Shown here piece by piece: positions 51,755 through 60,597 of a stretch of 64,000 nt of DNA (position 1 is the stretch's first letter; each line of letters opens with the position of its first letter). The position numbers and the translations under genes were made by a program. The notes under the pieces were generated by a model. It saw nothing but the letters and a program-made list of their open reading frames with translations, made no database searches and was not told where the DNA came from. This stretch comes from Maritalea myrionectae DSM 19524 (GTDB taxonomy: Bacteria; Pseudomonadota; Alphaproteobacteria; Rhizobiales; Devosiaceae), in assembly GCF_000423365.1 (NCBI RefSeq), contig NZ_AUHV01000003.1, positions 620,001 to 684,000 on the forward strand. Reading direction: 5' to 3'.

Positions 51755-53269
51755 CTAGGCCGCATTTTCGGGTTCATAGATGCCTGAAATGGCTTGCACC
51801 AACTTATCCTCGGTCACGTTTGATGACGTGAATGTATGGACAATCTCGCCATGAAACATTGCCACAATTTTATCGGAAACACTCAAGATCTCAGGCATTT
51901 CTGAGGAAATGACGATGATGGCGTAACCTTGGCCCGCCAGCTCACGGATGAGGTTGTGAATTTCAGACTTTGATCCCACATCGATGCCGCGCGTGGGTTC
52001 ATCCACGATAAGCAGATTGGGGTGCATGGACAGCCATTTGCCAATCACAATTTTTTGCTGATTGCCACCAGACAAATTACCAACTGTTTGCTTCCAATTG
52101 GGAGTCTTGATTTCAAGCTGGTCACGATATTTTTTGAAAATCTCTTGCTCCGATTGAGGCGCTGTGAGGCCGCTCACGGTGAGATCATCAATTTGCGGCA
52201 AGGTCATGTTGTCGCGACAATTCATGCCCAACACAAGCCCCTGCCCTTTGCGATCTTCCGGCACCAATGAAATACCGTGCGCAATCGCATCTGCCGGCGA
52301 ATTGATCTCAACTTTTTCGCCATTCAAAAAGATTTCGCCGCTGGATTTATTGCGCATGCCGAAGATCGTCTCGGCCACCTCGGTGCGGCCAGCACCAACA
52401 AGACCATAAAAGCCAACAACTTCGCCCGCATGGACTTTAAAACTCACATCATGAAACAGCTTGCCACAACTCAGCCCTTTCACCTCCAATGCAACATCGC
52501 CATTGGATTGGGAAAGGTCGGGCCGCGTATGCTCCAGACTGCGGCCAATCATAAGCTGTGTAAGCTCGTCCTGATTGGTGTCACTGGCCTTTAACGTGCC
52601 GCGATATTCGCCATCCCGCAAAACAGAGATGCGGTCAGAAATTTTGAATATCTCTTCCATGCGGTGCGAAATATAAACGATGCCCACGCCGCGTGATTTC
52701 AAATCTTCGATAATGTCAAAGAGCACCACTTTTTCCGCATCGGTGAGGGATGCGGTCGGTTCATCAAAAATAACCGTGGTTGCCTCAACTGTGAGCGCGC
52801 GCGCGATCTCCACCATTTGCTGGTTGGCAATAGAGAGATCGCCAACAATGGTTTGCGCATTGAAGTTGCAATTCAGCCGCCCCAATATTTCGTCAACATC
52901 GCTGAAGAGCTTGGACCAGTCCACACGGCCCAAGCTCTTGCGGGGGAGTTCACCCATATAGATGTTTTCAGCCACAGAAAGCTCTTCCGCCAGGCTGAGT
53001 TCTTGGTGAATAAAGACGATGCCTTTGCCTTTGGCTTCCAGCGGTGTACGCAAAATTGTTTTTTCCCCGGCAACCAGAATGTCGCCTTCGTCCGGCTGGT
53101 AAATGCCACCAAGCACCTTCATCAGTGTTGATTTGCCGGCACCATTTTCGCCCATAAGGGCGTGCACTTCGCCGGGTAGGATGTCGAGGCTGACGTGATC
53201 AAGCGCGATCACGCCGGGAAATGTTTTGACGATGTCTTTCAGTTCAAGGACTGGCGCTTGTGCACTCAT
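51755..53269 (-). CDS. Ribose-type sugar ABC importer ATPase (RbsA-like)
   Basis: The 504-residue protein contains two ATPase domains in tandem. The first has Walker A GENGAGKST, signature LSIANQQM and Walker B VIFDEPTAS. The second has a degenerate Walker A region (GLVGAGRTE), signature LSGGNQQK and LIVDEPTRGID. This is the CUT2 sugar-importer plan. Its ATG 53269 overlaps the upstream permease stop by four bases (ATGA); the longer frame to 53494 lies inside the permease gene and is not used. Confidence 0.94.
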   Translation of the reverse strand: MSAQAPVLELKDIVKTFPGVIALDHVSLDILPGEVHALMGENGAGKSTLMKVLGGIYQPDEGDILVAGEKTILRTPLEAKGKGIVFIHQELSLAEELSVAENIYMGELPRKSLGRVDWSKLFSDVDEILGRLNCNFNAQTIVGDLSIANQQMVEIARALTVEATTVIFDEPTASLTDAEKVVLFDIIEDLKSRGVGIVYISHRMEEIFKISDRISVLRDGEYRGTLKASDTNQDELTQLMIGRSLEHTRPDLSQSNGDVALEVKGLSCGKLFHDVSFKVHAGEVVGFYGLVGAGRTEVAETIFGMRNKSSGEIFLNGEKVEINSPADAIAHGISLVPEDRKGQGLVLGMNCRDNMTLPQIDDLTVSGLTAPQSEQEIFKKYRDQLEIKTPNWKQTVGNLSGGNQQKIVIGKWLSMHPNLLIVDEPTRGIDVGSKSEIHNLIRELAGQGYAIIVISSEMPEILSVSDKIVAMFHGEIVHTFTSSNVTEDKLVQAISGIYEPENAA

Positions 53270-54267
53270 GAGTTTAACTCCTCTTCGCCCTTCCGGTTCA
53301 ACTGGCGGTCGAGGTAAAGCACCACAATCAAGATGCTGCCGATGACCAGATTGACCATTGCTGTGTCTGCACCGATATGGCCCAAGCCTTTCCGCATCAA
53401 TTGGATGGCAATCACGCCGCCCACAGTGCCGATGATGGAGCCTCTGCCGCCTGTGAGTTTGGTGCCACCAAGCACCACAGCGGTGATGATCCAAAGCTCA
53501 TACAACATCCCATCATTGGGATTTACAGAGCCGCTTGCTGAATAGAAGGTGGCTGAACTGATGGCGACCAAAAGGCCGATCAAGACATAGTTCCACACCA
53601 TGTGCGGGCCAACGCGAATGCCAGCATTTACCGCAGCGGTGCGGTTGTCGCCAATGGCGAAAGCGTTGCGGCCGTGCACCGTGCGTTTGGTGAGCCACCA
53701 GGTGAATAAGATACACCCGGCAAAAATCAGGATTGGCAAGGGAATGCCAAGCGGTGCCGATTCCGCGATATCCACCAAAGTCCAGTTCAAATGATAGGTC
53801 GGTTGCTCGCCATTATATAAGAACACCAAGCCGCGATAGCCCAGCATCGACCCAAGGGTCACGATAAAGGCATCGACCCCGGTTTTCCAAACAATGAAGC
53901 CGTTGATGGCGCCGAGCACGACGCCCACAAGGATCGCCAACGCCCAAGCAATAACGATAACCCCATCGCCTAGCCCGGCAAAGATTGGCCAGGTCATGGA
54001 ATCCAGCATAACAATAGCGCACAAGGCGAAGATCGGGCCAACAGACAAATCAATATTGCCATTGATCATGATGATGGTCATGCCCAACGCAATGATGCCC
54101 AAGGGGACCGTTTGCTTGATCAGCAAAAGCATATTGTCGGGGGCCAAAAAGTTGCCGTCCGACAGGGAGAGAAACTCACCTGCGATACCGAAAAAGGCCA
54201 GTTCAAGCGCGATGAAGATCCAGATGGCGCTGTCTTGAAGACGTTTTGCGAGATTTGTGTTTTTCAT
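53266..54267 (-). CDS. Ribose-type ABC importer permease
   Basis: This 333-residue permease of the RbsC/BPD_transp_2 family has multiple helices and the characteristic GNIDLSVGPIFALCA segment and VVLGGTKLTGGRGSIIGT near the end. ATG 54267 is taken; ATG 54273 and TTG 54279 are in frame. It lies 12 nt after the first permease. Two different permeases, rather than a homodimer, are encoded. Confidence 0.92.
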   Translation of the reverse strand: MKNTNLAKRLQDSAIWIFIALELAFFGIAGEFLSLSDGNFLAPDNMLLLIKQTVPLGIIALGMTIIMINGNIDLSVGPIFALCAIVMLDSMTWPIFAGLGDGVIVIAWALAILVGVVLGAINGFIVWKTGVDAFIVTLGSMLGYRGLVFLYNGEQPTYHLNWTLVDIAESAPLGIPLPILIFAGCILFTWWLTKRTVHGRNAFAIGDNRTAAVNAGIRVGPHMVWNYVLIGLLVAISSATFYSASGSVNPNDGMLYELWIITAVVLGGTKLTGGRGSIIGTVGGVIAIQLMRKGLGHIGADTAMVNLVIGSILIVVLYLDRQLNRKGEEELNS

Positions 54268-54279
54268 CACCATATCCAA

Positions 54280-55254
54280 TCAGGCTATCGGTGACCAAAG
54301 TTGGCCACGTTTGGCTGCGATATCGAGCCAGACTGCCAAGATGATGATGACCCAAGTCACAATATATTGGACGTAAAATTCAAGCCCGACCAACAAAAGG
54401 CCGTTTTGAATGAAGCCCAAAATGAGCACGCCAATAACGGTTTTAAAAATGGTGCCAGACCCGCCCAGAAGCGACGCCCCGCCCAGAATGACGGCCGCAA
54501 GGACTTGAAGCTCAAGACCCTGACCAACAGTGTTTTGACTGCCAAGACTGCGGCTGGCCTGAATGAGGCCCGCCATGGCAACGCAGAACGAGGAGATCAG
54601 GTAACAATAAAATACAATACGGGCCCGCGGAATGCCGGAAAATGTGGCCGCAACGCCATTGCCACCCACAGCATAAACTTTGCGCCCAAATGGGGTTTTG
54701 GACAGCACTAATGTGAGGCCCGCTGCCAACAGCGCAAACATGAGAATGGGCACCGGAACACCCAAAAGCTCGCCTTGTCCGAAAAAGCCAAACCACGTGC
54801 CATCCTTATCGGCAATATCCATGTTTTTGCCGCCGCTATAGGTCAAGGTGAGGCCATGAATGGCGGACAACATCCCCAAGGTAACGATCAAGGAATTGAG
54901 CTTGAGATAGCCAACAAGAAAACCGATCAAGGCGCCAAGGGCCATGGTCATGGCGAACATAGCTGGAATGCCCAAAAGCGGGCCCAATTTGTCATGCAGG
55001 TCGAGGACGACAATTGTTGAAAACGACATCATTGAGCCAACGGACAGGTCAAGATTGCCGCTGACCACCACGAAGGTGACGCCAATGGCCATCACACCAA
55101 GAATGGCAGAAGAGCGCACCACACCCAACAAATTGTCAGAGTTGATAAAGCGCGGATTGAGCAGTGCAAATGCAATCATAAATAGAATGAAAGCGACCAA
55201 GATGCCGTGCTTTGCGAGTATCTCGCCGACAGCTTTCAAATGACTTTGCGCCAT
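54280..55254 (-). CDS. Ribose-type ABC importer permease
   Basis: The 324-residue permease is paralogous to its neighbour, with GNLDLSVGSMMSFS and VILGGASLLGGSGTIFKT as RbsC-type motifs. It begins at ATG 55254 after GGAGGGGGG. It is the first permease after the binding protein, separated by about 100 nt. Confidence 0.92.
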   Translation of the reverse strand: MAQSHLKAVGEILAKHGILVAFILFMIAFALLNPRFINSDNLLGVVRSSAILGVMAIGVTFVVVSGNLDLSVGSMMSFSTIVVLDLHDKLGPLLGIPAMFAMTMALGALIGFLVGYLKLNSLIVTLGMLSAIHGLTLTYSGGKNMDIADKDGTWFGFFGQGELLGVPVPILMFALLAAGLTLVLSKTPFGRKVYAVGGNGVAATFSGIPRARIVFYCYLISSFCVAMAGLIQASRSLGSQNTVGQGLELQVLAAVILGGASLLGGSGTIFKTVIGVLILGFIQNGLLLVGLEFYVQYIVTWVIIILAVWLDIAAKRGQLWSPIA

Positions 55255-55358
55255 GGTTCCCCCCTCCGAGACCTAACCGATGCGTGCAGTGAGTTCTTTG
55301 GTATTATAACGGGAAACCGGCACGCATGGATTGCCATACGCGCCAATTTCAGGAGTGA

Positions 55359-56318
55359 TTAGAATACGGGCTTATCAAACTCTGACATATTGTCCTGAGT
55401 GATTTTTGGCGTATCGAAATAGTTCAAGAACGGAATGTCTTTACCGTCCAAAACATCAATCGCTGTTTGAAGCGCGGCTTCAGCATCATCAACGGGTGAT
55501 TGGTAGATTGAACCCCAATATTCCCCGCGACCCATGGCTTCATAGCCAACTGCAAAGTTTGTGGCGCCAACAAAGATGATGTCTCCGGCACGGTCGGCTG
55601 CTTTGGCAGCGTTTAGGGCACCTACACCCATATTGTCGTCACCAGAATAGACGCCATCAATATCGTCATACTTGACCAAGAACGCTTCCATAACCTGTTG
55701 TGATTTCTCGCGGTTCCAGTCGCCAGGCTGTGTTTCCACCAGCGTCACATTTGGGCAAACCTCTGGAAGGCGATCTTCAAAGCCGCCGGCCCGCTCGATG
55801 GCGGTTGTGTAGCCAGGTTGACCAGAAATCTGCACAACTTGGGCTTCGTTTTCAATGCCCATTTCTTTAAACTTGTCGCACATAATTTCAGCGGAGCGTG
55901 CGCCCTGAGTGACGTTATCCGGACCAGAGAATGAGCGGACAAAGTCAAAGCCTTCTTCGGCAATGTTTGAGTTGGTGACAATAACTGGAATGCCAGCATT
56001 ATGCGCCTTGCGCACCGCTGGAATTACCGCTTGGCCATTGGTTGGCCAAATGATAATCGCATCTACATTTTGCTGGATAAGGTCTTCCATTTGAGCGATC
56101 TGCCGCGCAACGTCGCCGCCAGCGTCTAGCACAACCGCATCAACTTTATCATTGGCTTCTGCCGCAGCGATAAAAGCCTTTTCATATGTGGTTTGATAGC
56201 TGTCCACGCCAACATTGTTTTGCGTAATGCCGATTGTGTAATCGGCCGCAGCAGCGGCGCCAACCATGGCAAAGCTCGCTAAAGCTGTTGTTGTGACGAG
56301 CGTTTTTCGAAAATTCAT
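55359..56318 (-). CDS. Ribose-type ABC importer binding protein (periplasmic binding protein family 2)
   Basis: The 319-residue periplasmic protein starts at ATG 56318 with GGGAGGAAC upstream, and the signal peptide ends AAAAAD. The frame continues 50 codons upstream but without a ribosome site. It has the Peripla_BP_4 pattern: YTIGITQNNVGVDSYQTTYEKAF, MEDLIQQNVDAIIIWP, GIPVIVTNSNI, and VYSGDDNMGVGALNA. Pentoses, polyols and similar small carbohydrates are typical ligands. Divergent expression from the regulator at 56546 suggests ligand-dependent control. Confidence 0.93.
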   Translation of the reverse strand: MNFRKTLVTTTALASFAMVGAAAAADYTIGITQNNVGVDSYQTTYEKAFIAAAEANDKVDAVVLDAGGDVARQIAQMEDLIQQNVDAIIIWPTNGQAVIPAVRKAHNAGIPVIVTNSNIAEEGFDFVRSFSGPDNVTQGARSAEIMCDKFKEMGIENEAQVVQISGQPGYTTAIERAGGFEDRLPEVCPNVTLVETQPGDWNREKSQQVMEAFLVKYDDIDGVYSGDDNMGVGALNAAKAADRAGDIIFVGATNFAVGYEAMGRGEYWGSIYQSPVDDAEAALQTAIDVLDGKDIPFLNYFDTPKITQDNMSEFDKPVF

Positions 56319-56461
56319 TTTGTTCCTCCCAATGAATTCGTCTGATTTGAATTCAGAAATGTCCTTGCGATGAAGCGCAGTGCCATTCTGCAAGCGGCCA
56401 TCCAAATTCGAACGGCTTGCCTTATTCAAGCAAATAACCCGTCCCGAAATAGCCTGAAAAA

Positions 56462-56476
56462 TCTCCAAAATGGATA
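56462..56476. promoter_or_regulatory. Operator copy 1 (TCTCCA-N3-TGGATA)
   Basis: TCTCCAAAATGGATA is an inverted repeat with one mismatch in the arms. Its centre is 21 bp, two helical turns, from that of copy 2, so both lie on the same face of the DNA in the importer-regulator intergenic region. Confidence 0.65.
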
Positions 56477-56482
56477 TTTAGG

Positions 56483-56497
56483 TATCCAAAGTGGATA
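56483..56497. promoter_or_regulatory. Operator copy 2 (TATCCA-N3-TGGATA)
   Basis: TATCCAAAGTGGATA is an inverted repeat with perfect 6-nt arms and a 3-nt centre. It lies 48 bp before the regulator start. Its core (ATCCAAAGTGGATA) recurs exactly ahead of the M24 gene at 59222-59235. Confidence 0.75.
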
Positions 56498-56545
56498 AAT
56501 TCGTCGTTTAATTGAGTTCACTTTGAACATTTTATGGAGAGGTAA

Positions 56546-58354
56546 ATGCCGAAAGGAAAACAAAATGGTTCTCGACGGTCAAAGACATCATTGGCGCACG
56601 CTATAGAGGCGAGGTCAACTAGAATGGGGAGGAGTGGCACTTCAGAGCAGGTTATATCGCCGTCTAATCGCGTTGAAATTCTTCAGACTGTGGAGTTTCT
56701 CGATAGTTTCATGGACGAGCTGGACAACACCTTTGAGGTATATGCGCCAAATCCATATATCAGAATGTCATTACATCTTATTCAAAACCACTTTTTAGGA
56801 AAGACCGTGACCCCCACCTCACTTATTGGTGCGTCCGGTGTACCCTATGCGACCGCAAACCGTCGCTTGAATGAGATGGTGGAGCTGGGCTTGGTGGATC
56901 AGCGCCCGCGCACGCCCTCGGGCAAAACATTTTCGATGCACCCCAGCGAAAAACTGATCAAATCTTGGATGCAGTTTTCCGAACGGGCGAAACGGCTCGC
57001 CGGACAAAGCTTTGTGCCAGCGGAGCAGGCGCGCGAGAATGATGAATATTATTTCGGCGGCTCCTATATGGCCGCGAAGTCCATTCCGCCGATCAAGATT
57101 TTGCCCGAACCACTGAAGTTGAATGGTGGCGTGCGGGTGCTGGTGCATGGCGATCCCACTTTTATGGTGATGGAGTCTCTCAAGCGCCAGTTTGAACAGG
57201 TGATCGGCACACCCATTCAGCAACGGGCCTTTTCAATCGATCGGCTGCGCGAAGAGATATTGCGCAATGCTGAACGCAAAAACAGCATGTATGACATCGT
57301 GGCCATCGACTTGCCGTGGGTGGGCGAGCTGGTGAGCAAAAATGTGCTCTTGCCGCTGGATTCTGTGATGGATCTGCCGCGTTTAGATCCAGCAGATTTT
57401 CACACCGCCGGTTGGTCCGCCACACATTGGGATGGCCGCGCCTATGGCGTGCCCGCGCAAACGACACCGGAATTGTTGTTTTATCGAAAAGACATGTTCG
57501 CACAGGCGGGCATTGAACCACCTGAGACAACCGATGAAGTGCTGCGTGCCGCAAAGTATTTTCATGATCCCGCCCATGGCAAATATGGCATTGCCTGGAA
57601 TGCGGCCAAGGGCACGGCCCACGGCCATACATTCCTGATGACGCTTGCTGATTTCGGCCAACCCATTTTGGATTTACCGCAAATTGCCGGTGGCTTTGAC
57701 GCCACCCACTTAGCAAAGGGCGACCATAAGATTTGTATTGATACGGATCTTGGGCGATATGCCGCTGAATATTTGCTACAACTTTTGCAATATTCGCCGC
57801 CCAATATTTTGTCCATGTCATGGTTCGAACGGGTCCGGCCTTATGCGGCTGGCGATATTCCTATGGCATATGGGTATACCCTGCTCGCCCCCTATTTTGA
57901 GCAAGATCCGACATCACCTGCTTCCGGCAAAACTGGATATTTACCGCACCCATCTGGGCGTGGCGCGCGGCATGTTGCACCCGTTGGCGGATATGCGTTG
58001 GCCATCCCCACAAACATTGCGCCCGAAAGGCTGCACGCGGCTGCCGAGGCACTCATGGTGTTCACGTCCCCCGAGGCGCAAAAGCTTTATGTGCAAAATG
58101 GCAGCCTGACCAATCCGCGATATTCCGTGGCCGCAGACCCGGAGGTGCGCCGGTCTTCAACAGTATTTGAGGCCGTTGACGGGATGTCTTGGCGTGACGA
58201 ACTTCAATTTTGGCCCCGGCCACCGATACCACAAATAAGCGAAATCATCCGCGCATGTGGCGAGGAGCTACACGACATGTTGCGGGGTGTGCAAACCGTA
58301 AAAAGTGCACTCCAACGGGCGCAGGAACGCGCCGAAAAGATAATGCAAACATAG
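56546..58354 (+). CDS. Transcription factor: winged helix fused to cytoplasmic family-1 solute-binding domain
   Basis: The 602-residue protein has no signal peptide. Residues about 70-135 form a winged helix (RMSLHLIQNHFLG, TPTSLIGASGVPYATANRRLNEMVELGLVDQRP, then a wing). Residues about 195-560 are an SBP_bac_1 fold (VRVLVHGDPTFMVMESLKRQFE, AYGVPAQTTPELLFYRKDMFAQAGIEPPETTDEVL, VGGYALAIPTN). A binding-protein fold inside the cell attached to a DNA-binding domain reads as a one-component sensor. Two palindromic operators lie just upstream and a third lies ahead of a downstream gene. ATG 56546 follows GGAGAGG. It is probably the sensor for the neighbouring importer's substrate. Confidence 0.88.
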   Translation: MPKGKQNGSRRSKTSLAHAIEARSTRMGRSGTSEQVISPSNRVEILQTVEFLDSFMDELDNTFEVYAPNPYIRMSLHLIQNHFLGKTVTPTSLIGASGVPYATANRRLNEMVELGLVDQRPRTPSGKTFSMHPSEKLIKSWMQFSERAKRLAGQSFVPAEQARENDEYYFGGSYMAAKSIPPIKILPEPLKLNGGVRVLVHGDPTFMVMESLKRQFEQVIGTPIQQRAFSIDRLREEILRNAERKNSMYDIVAIDLPWVGELVSKNVLLPLDSVMDLPRLDPADFHTAGWSATHWDGRAYGVPAQTTPELLFYRKDMFAQAGIEPPETTDEVLRAAKYFHDPAHGKYGIAWNAAKGTAHGHTFLMTLADFGQPILDLPQIAGGFDATHLAKGDHKICIDTDLGRYAAEYLLQLLQYSPPNILSMSWFERVRPYAAGDIPMAYGYTLLAPYFEQDPTSPASGKTGYLPHPSGRGARHVAPVGGYALAIPTNIAPERLHAAAEALMVFTSPEAQKLYVQNGSLTNPRYSVAADPEVRRSSTVFEAVDGMSWRDELQFWPRPPIPQISEIIRACGEELHDMLRGVQTVKSALQRAQERAEKIMQT

Positions 58355-58371
58355 GATTTGAGGAGGATAAA

Positions 58372-59181
58372 ATGGACCCTAATCGTTTGAAAGGAAAAAA
58401 TATTCTGATTACCGGCGCCGCCCAAGGTATGGGCGCAGCCAACGCAGAATATTTTGCAGCACAGGGGGCAAATGTTTGCCTCGGTGATATCAATATGGAT
58501 GGGGTTCAAGAGGTTGCGGAACGCATCAACAGCGCCGGCGTAGGCGAAGCTGTTGCCGTAAAACTCGACGTCACCAAGCGCGATGAAAACGCTGCGGCGG
58601 TGGCAAAGACCGTTGAAGCCTTCGGCTCAATCAATGTGGCCTTGCTCAATGCGGGCATCAACAAGCCACGCATGTTTATGGACATCGATGAAGAAAACTG
58701 GGACATGATCATGAATGTGAACGCCAAAGGCATGCTGTTGGGCATGCAAGAGGCGGCGCGGCAAATGATCAAGCAAGGTCCAATGGAGGACCACCCCTAT
58801 AAGATCATCAATGTGGGATCGATCGTATCCCGCACAGCCTTTTTGGATGTTATTCCTTATTCCTGCTCCAAATATGCAGCCCTTGCCATGATTATTGGCG
58901 GCGCTAAAGCGCTTTGGGAGCACAAAATCACCGTCAACGGATATGGCCCCGGCGTCGTGAAGACCGAGCTTTGGGAGCAGTTGGACAAGGATTTGGTCGA
59001 GATCGGCATGTTCGAAAAAGAAGGACAGTCGATGGATCATTTGGCCCAAACCATGATCTTGATGAAGGAGCTTTCCACGCCCGACGACGTGAAAGGCACC
59101 GCCGCTTTCCTTTGCTCCGACGAGAGCGATTATATGACCGGCCAGCTTCTCATGATCGATGGCGGCATGATCATGCAGTGA
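58372..59181 (+). CDS. Short-chain dehydrogenase/reductase (SDR)
   Basis: The 269-residue enzyme starts at ATG 58372, 5 nt after GAGGAGG; the longer frame lies within the regulator gene. It has the cofactor loop TGAAQGMG, NAG in LLNAGINKP, the catalytic Ser in NVGSIVSR, and YxxxK as YSCSKYAALAM. It ends with SDYMTGQLLMIDGGMIMQ. An Asp after the second strand (GDINMDG) favours NAD. It probably oxidises the hydroxyl of the imported substrate as the first catabolic step. It is 17 nt behind the regulator. Confidence 0.92.
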   Translation: MDPNRLKGKNILITGAAQGMGAANAEYFAAQGANVCLGDINMDGVQEVAERINSAGVGEAVAVKLDVTKRDENAAAVAKTVEAFGSINVALLNAGINKPRMFMDIDEENWDMIMNVNAKGMLLGMQEAARQMIKQGPMEDHPYKIINVGSIVSRTAFLDVIPYSCSKYAALAMIIGGAKALWEHKITVNGYGPGVVKTELWEQLDKDLVEIGMFEKEGQSMDHLAQTMILMKELSTPDDVKGTAAFLCSDESDYMTGQLLMIDGGMIMQ

Positions 59182-59220
59182 TCGCATTCAACATCACCCA
59201 ATTCTAGCAGCAATACGCGC

Positions 59221-59235
59221 CATCCAAAGTGGATA
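59221..59235. promoter_or_regulatory. Operator copy 3 (CATCCA-N3-TGGATA)
   Basis: CATCCAAAGTGGATA is identical to copy 2 except for its first base, and lies 49 bp before the M24 gene. It suggests a second promoter, controlled by the same factor, for the downstream catabolic genes. Confidence 0.7.
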
Positions 59236-59283
59236 TCTGGTGCTTTGCCGTCCGCTTATTGAGCCTGTTTAAAGGACACTGAA

Positions 59284-60582
59284 ATGACAAATGCTCTTAC
59301 GCCTAATCTATTAACACCACAGGATTTAGACCCACGCTGGCAGTGGGAAGGTCGCCTTCCGGCTTGGGGGCACACGTCTGTGGACTTTGAAAAACGCGTC
59401 GATCACGATCGCTTGCGCCGCTATCGACTGTCCCGCACCAGAGAGGCACTTAAGGCCTCTGATTGCGGCACCCTCTTGTTGTTCGATGTGAACAATATTC
59501 GTTATGTCAGCGCCACCAAAATTGGCGAGTGGGAACGGGACAAAATGTGCCGCTTCTGTTTGTTGACTGGTGATGACGCCCCTTATGTGTGGGATTTCGG
59601 CTCTGCCGCCATGCATCACAAAAAATACTCAGATTGGCTTGTTCCCGACCATTGTCGGGCAGGTGTGGTCGGCATGCGCGGGACAATTCCCCCTAGCTTC
59701 GGTCTAATGAAAAAATATGCCGAAGAGATCGCCGGTCTAATTCGCGACGCCGGCATGATCGATATGCCCGTGGGTGTCGACTATGCCGAAACAGCCATGT
59801 TTTACGCCTTGAAAGAGGCAGGATTGAACGTTGTTGATGGCCAGCAAATTATGCTGGGCGCACGTGAAATCAAAAACTGGGATGAAATTCAGCTGCTGAC
59901 CCAAGCCGCCTCCATGGTGGATGGCGTCTATCATATGATTTATGAAGAGCTGAAGCCGGGTGTACGTGAAAACGACATTGTCGCCTTGTCCAACAAGATG
60001 CTCTACGAGATGGGCTCAGACGATGTTGAAGCGATCAATGCGATTTCTGGCGAACGCTGCAACCCGCATCCACACAACTTTACCGACCGTTTGTTCCGGC
60101 CAGGTGATCAGGCCTTTTTCGATATTTTGCAAAGCTATCAAGGCTACCGCACGTGCTATTATCGCACGTTCAATATCGGGACTTCGACGCCGGTTCAGCG
60201 CGACGCTTATGTGAAATGCCGTGACTGGTTAGATGCGGCCATTCAAGCCATTAAGCCAGGTGTGGGCACCGACCAGGTGGCCAAACTTTGGCCAAAGGCG
60301 GAAGAATTTGGTTTCCCTGATGAGTTGTCAGCTTTTGGCTTGCAATTTGGCCACGGCTTGGGCCTCGCATTGCATGAGCGCCCGATCATCAGCCGCGCTG
60401 TGAGCTTGGATAACCCAATGGAAATCAAAACAGGCATGGTCTTCGCGCTCGAAACCTATTGCCCTGCTGCTGACGGATATTCCGCCGCTCGGATCGAAGA
60501 AGAAGTGGTGGTGACGGACACCGGCTGTGAAGTGATCAGCTTGTTCCCGGCTGCGGAACTTCCAATCGCCAATCGATATTAA
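59284..60582 (+). CDS. M24 (creatinase/aminopeptidase P-fold) protein, metal site altered
   Basis: The 432-residue protein has the N-terminal creatinase domain (LLLFDVNNIRYVSATK) and the C-terminal pita-bread fold. The five usual metal ligands are partly kept: D280 (FFDIL), H357 (FGHGLGL), E390 (ALETYC) and E405 (RIEEEVV). The second Asp, normally 11 residues after the first, is C291 (GYRTCYYRTF). It is therefore closer to non-peptidase relatives such as creatinase or the DMSP lyase DddP than to aminopeptidase P, though DddP keeps its Asp. It likely cleaves a C-N or C-S bond of a pathway intermediate. An operator sits upstream. Confidence 0.85.
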   Translation: MTNALTPNLLTPQDLDPRWQWEGRLPAWGHTSVDFEKRVDHDRLRRYRLSRTREALKASDCGTLLLFDVNNIRYVSATKIGEWERDKMCRFCLLTGDDAPYVWDFGSAAMHHKKYSDWLVPDHCRAGVVGMRGTIPPSFGLMKKYAEEIAGLIRDAGMIDMPVGVDYAETAMFYALKEAGLNVVDGQQIMLGAREIKNWDEIQLLTQAASMVDGVYHMIYEELKPGVRENDIVALSNKMLYEMGSDDVEAINAISGERCNPHPHNFTDRLFRPGDQAFFDILQSYQGYRTCYYRTFNIGTSTPVQRDAYVKCRDWLDAAIQAIKPGVGTDQVAKLWPKAEEFGFPDELSAFGLQFGHGLGLALHERPIISRAVSLDNPMEIKTGMVFALETYCPAADGYSAARIEEEVVVTDTGCEVISLFPAAELPIANRY

Positions 60583-60597
60583 TTGGGTGGCAAATTC

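Noticed and set aside
53267-53494. Long N-terminal extension of the RbsA-like gene
   Set aside because: The extension lies within the upstream permease gene and has no ATPase character; ATG 53269 with the ATGA overlap is the natural start.
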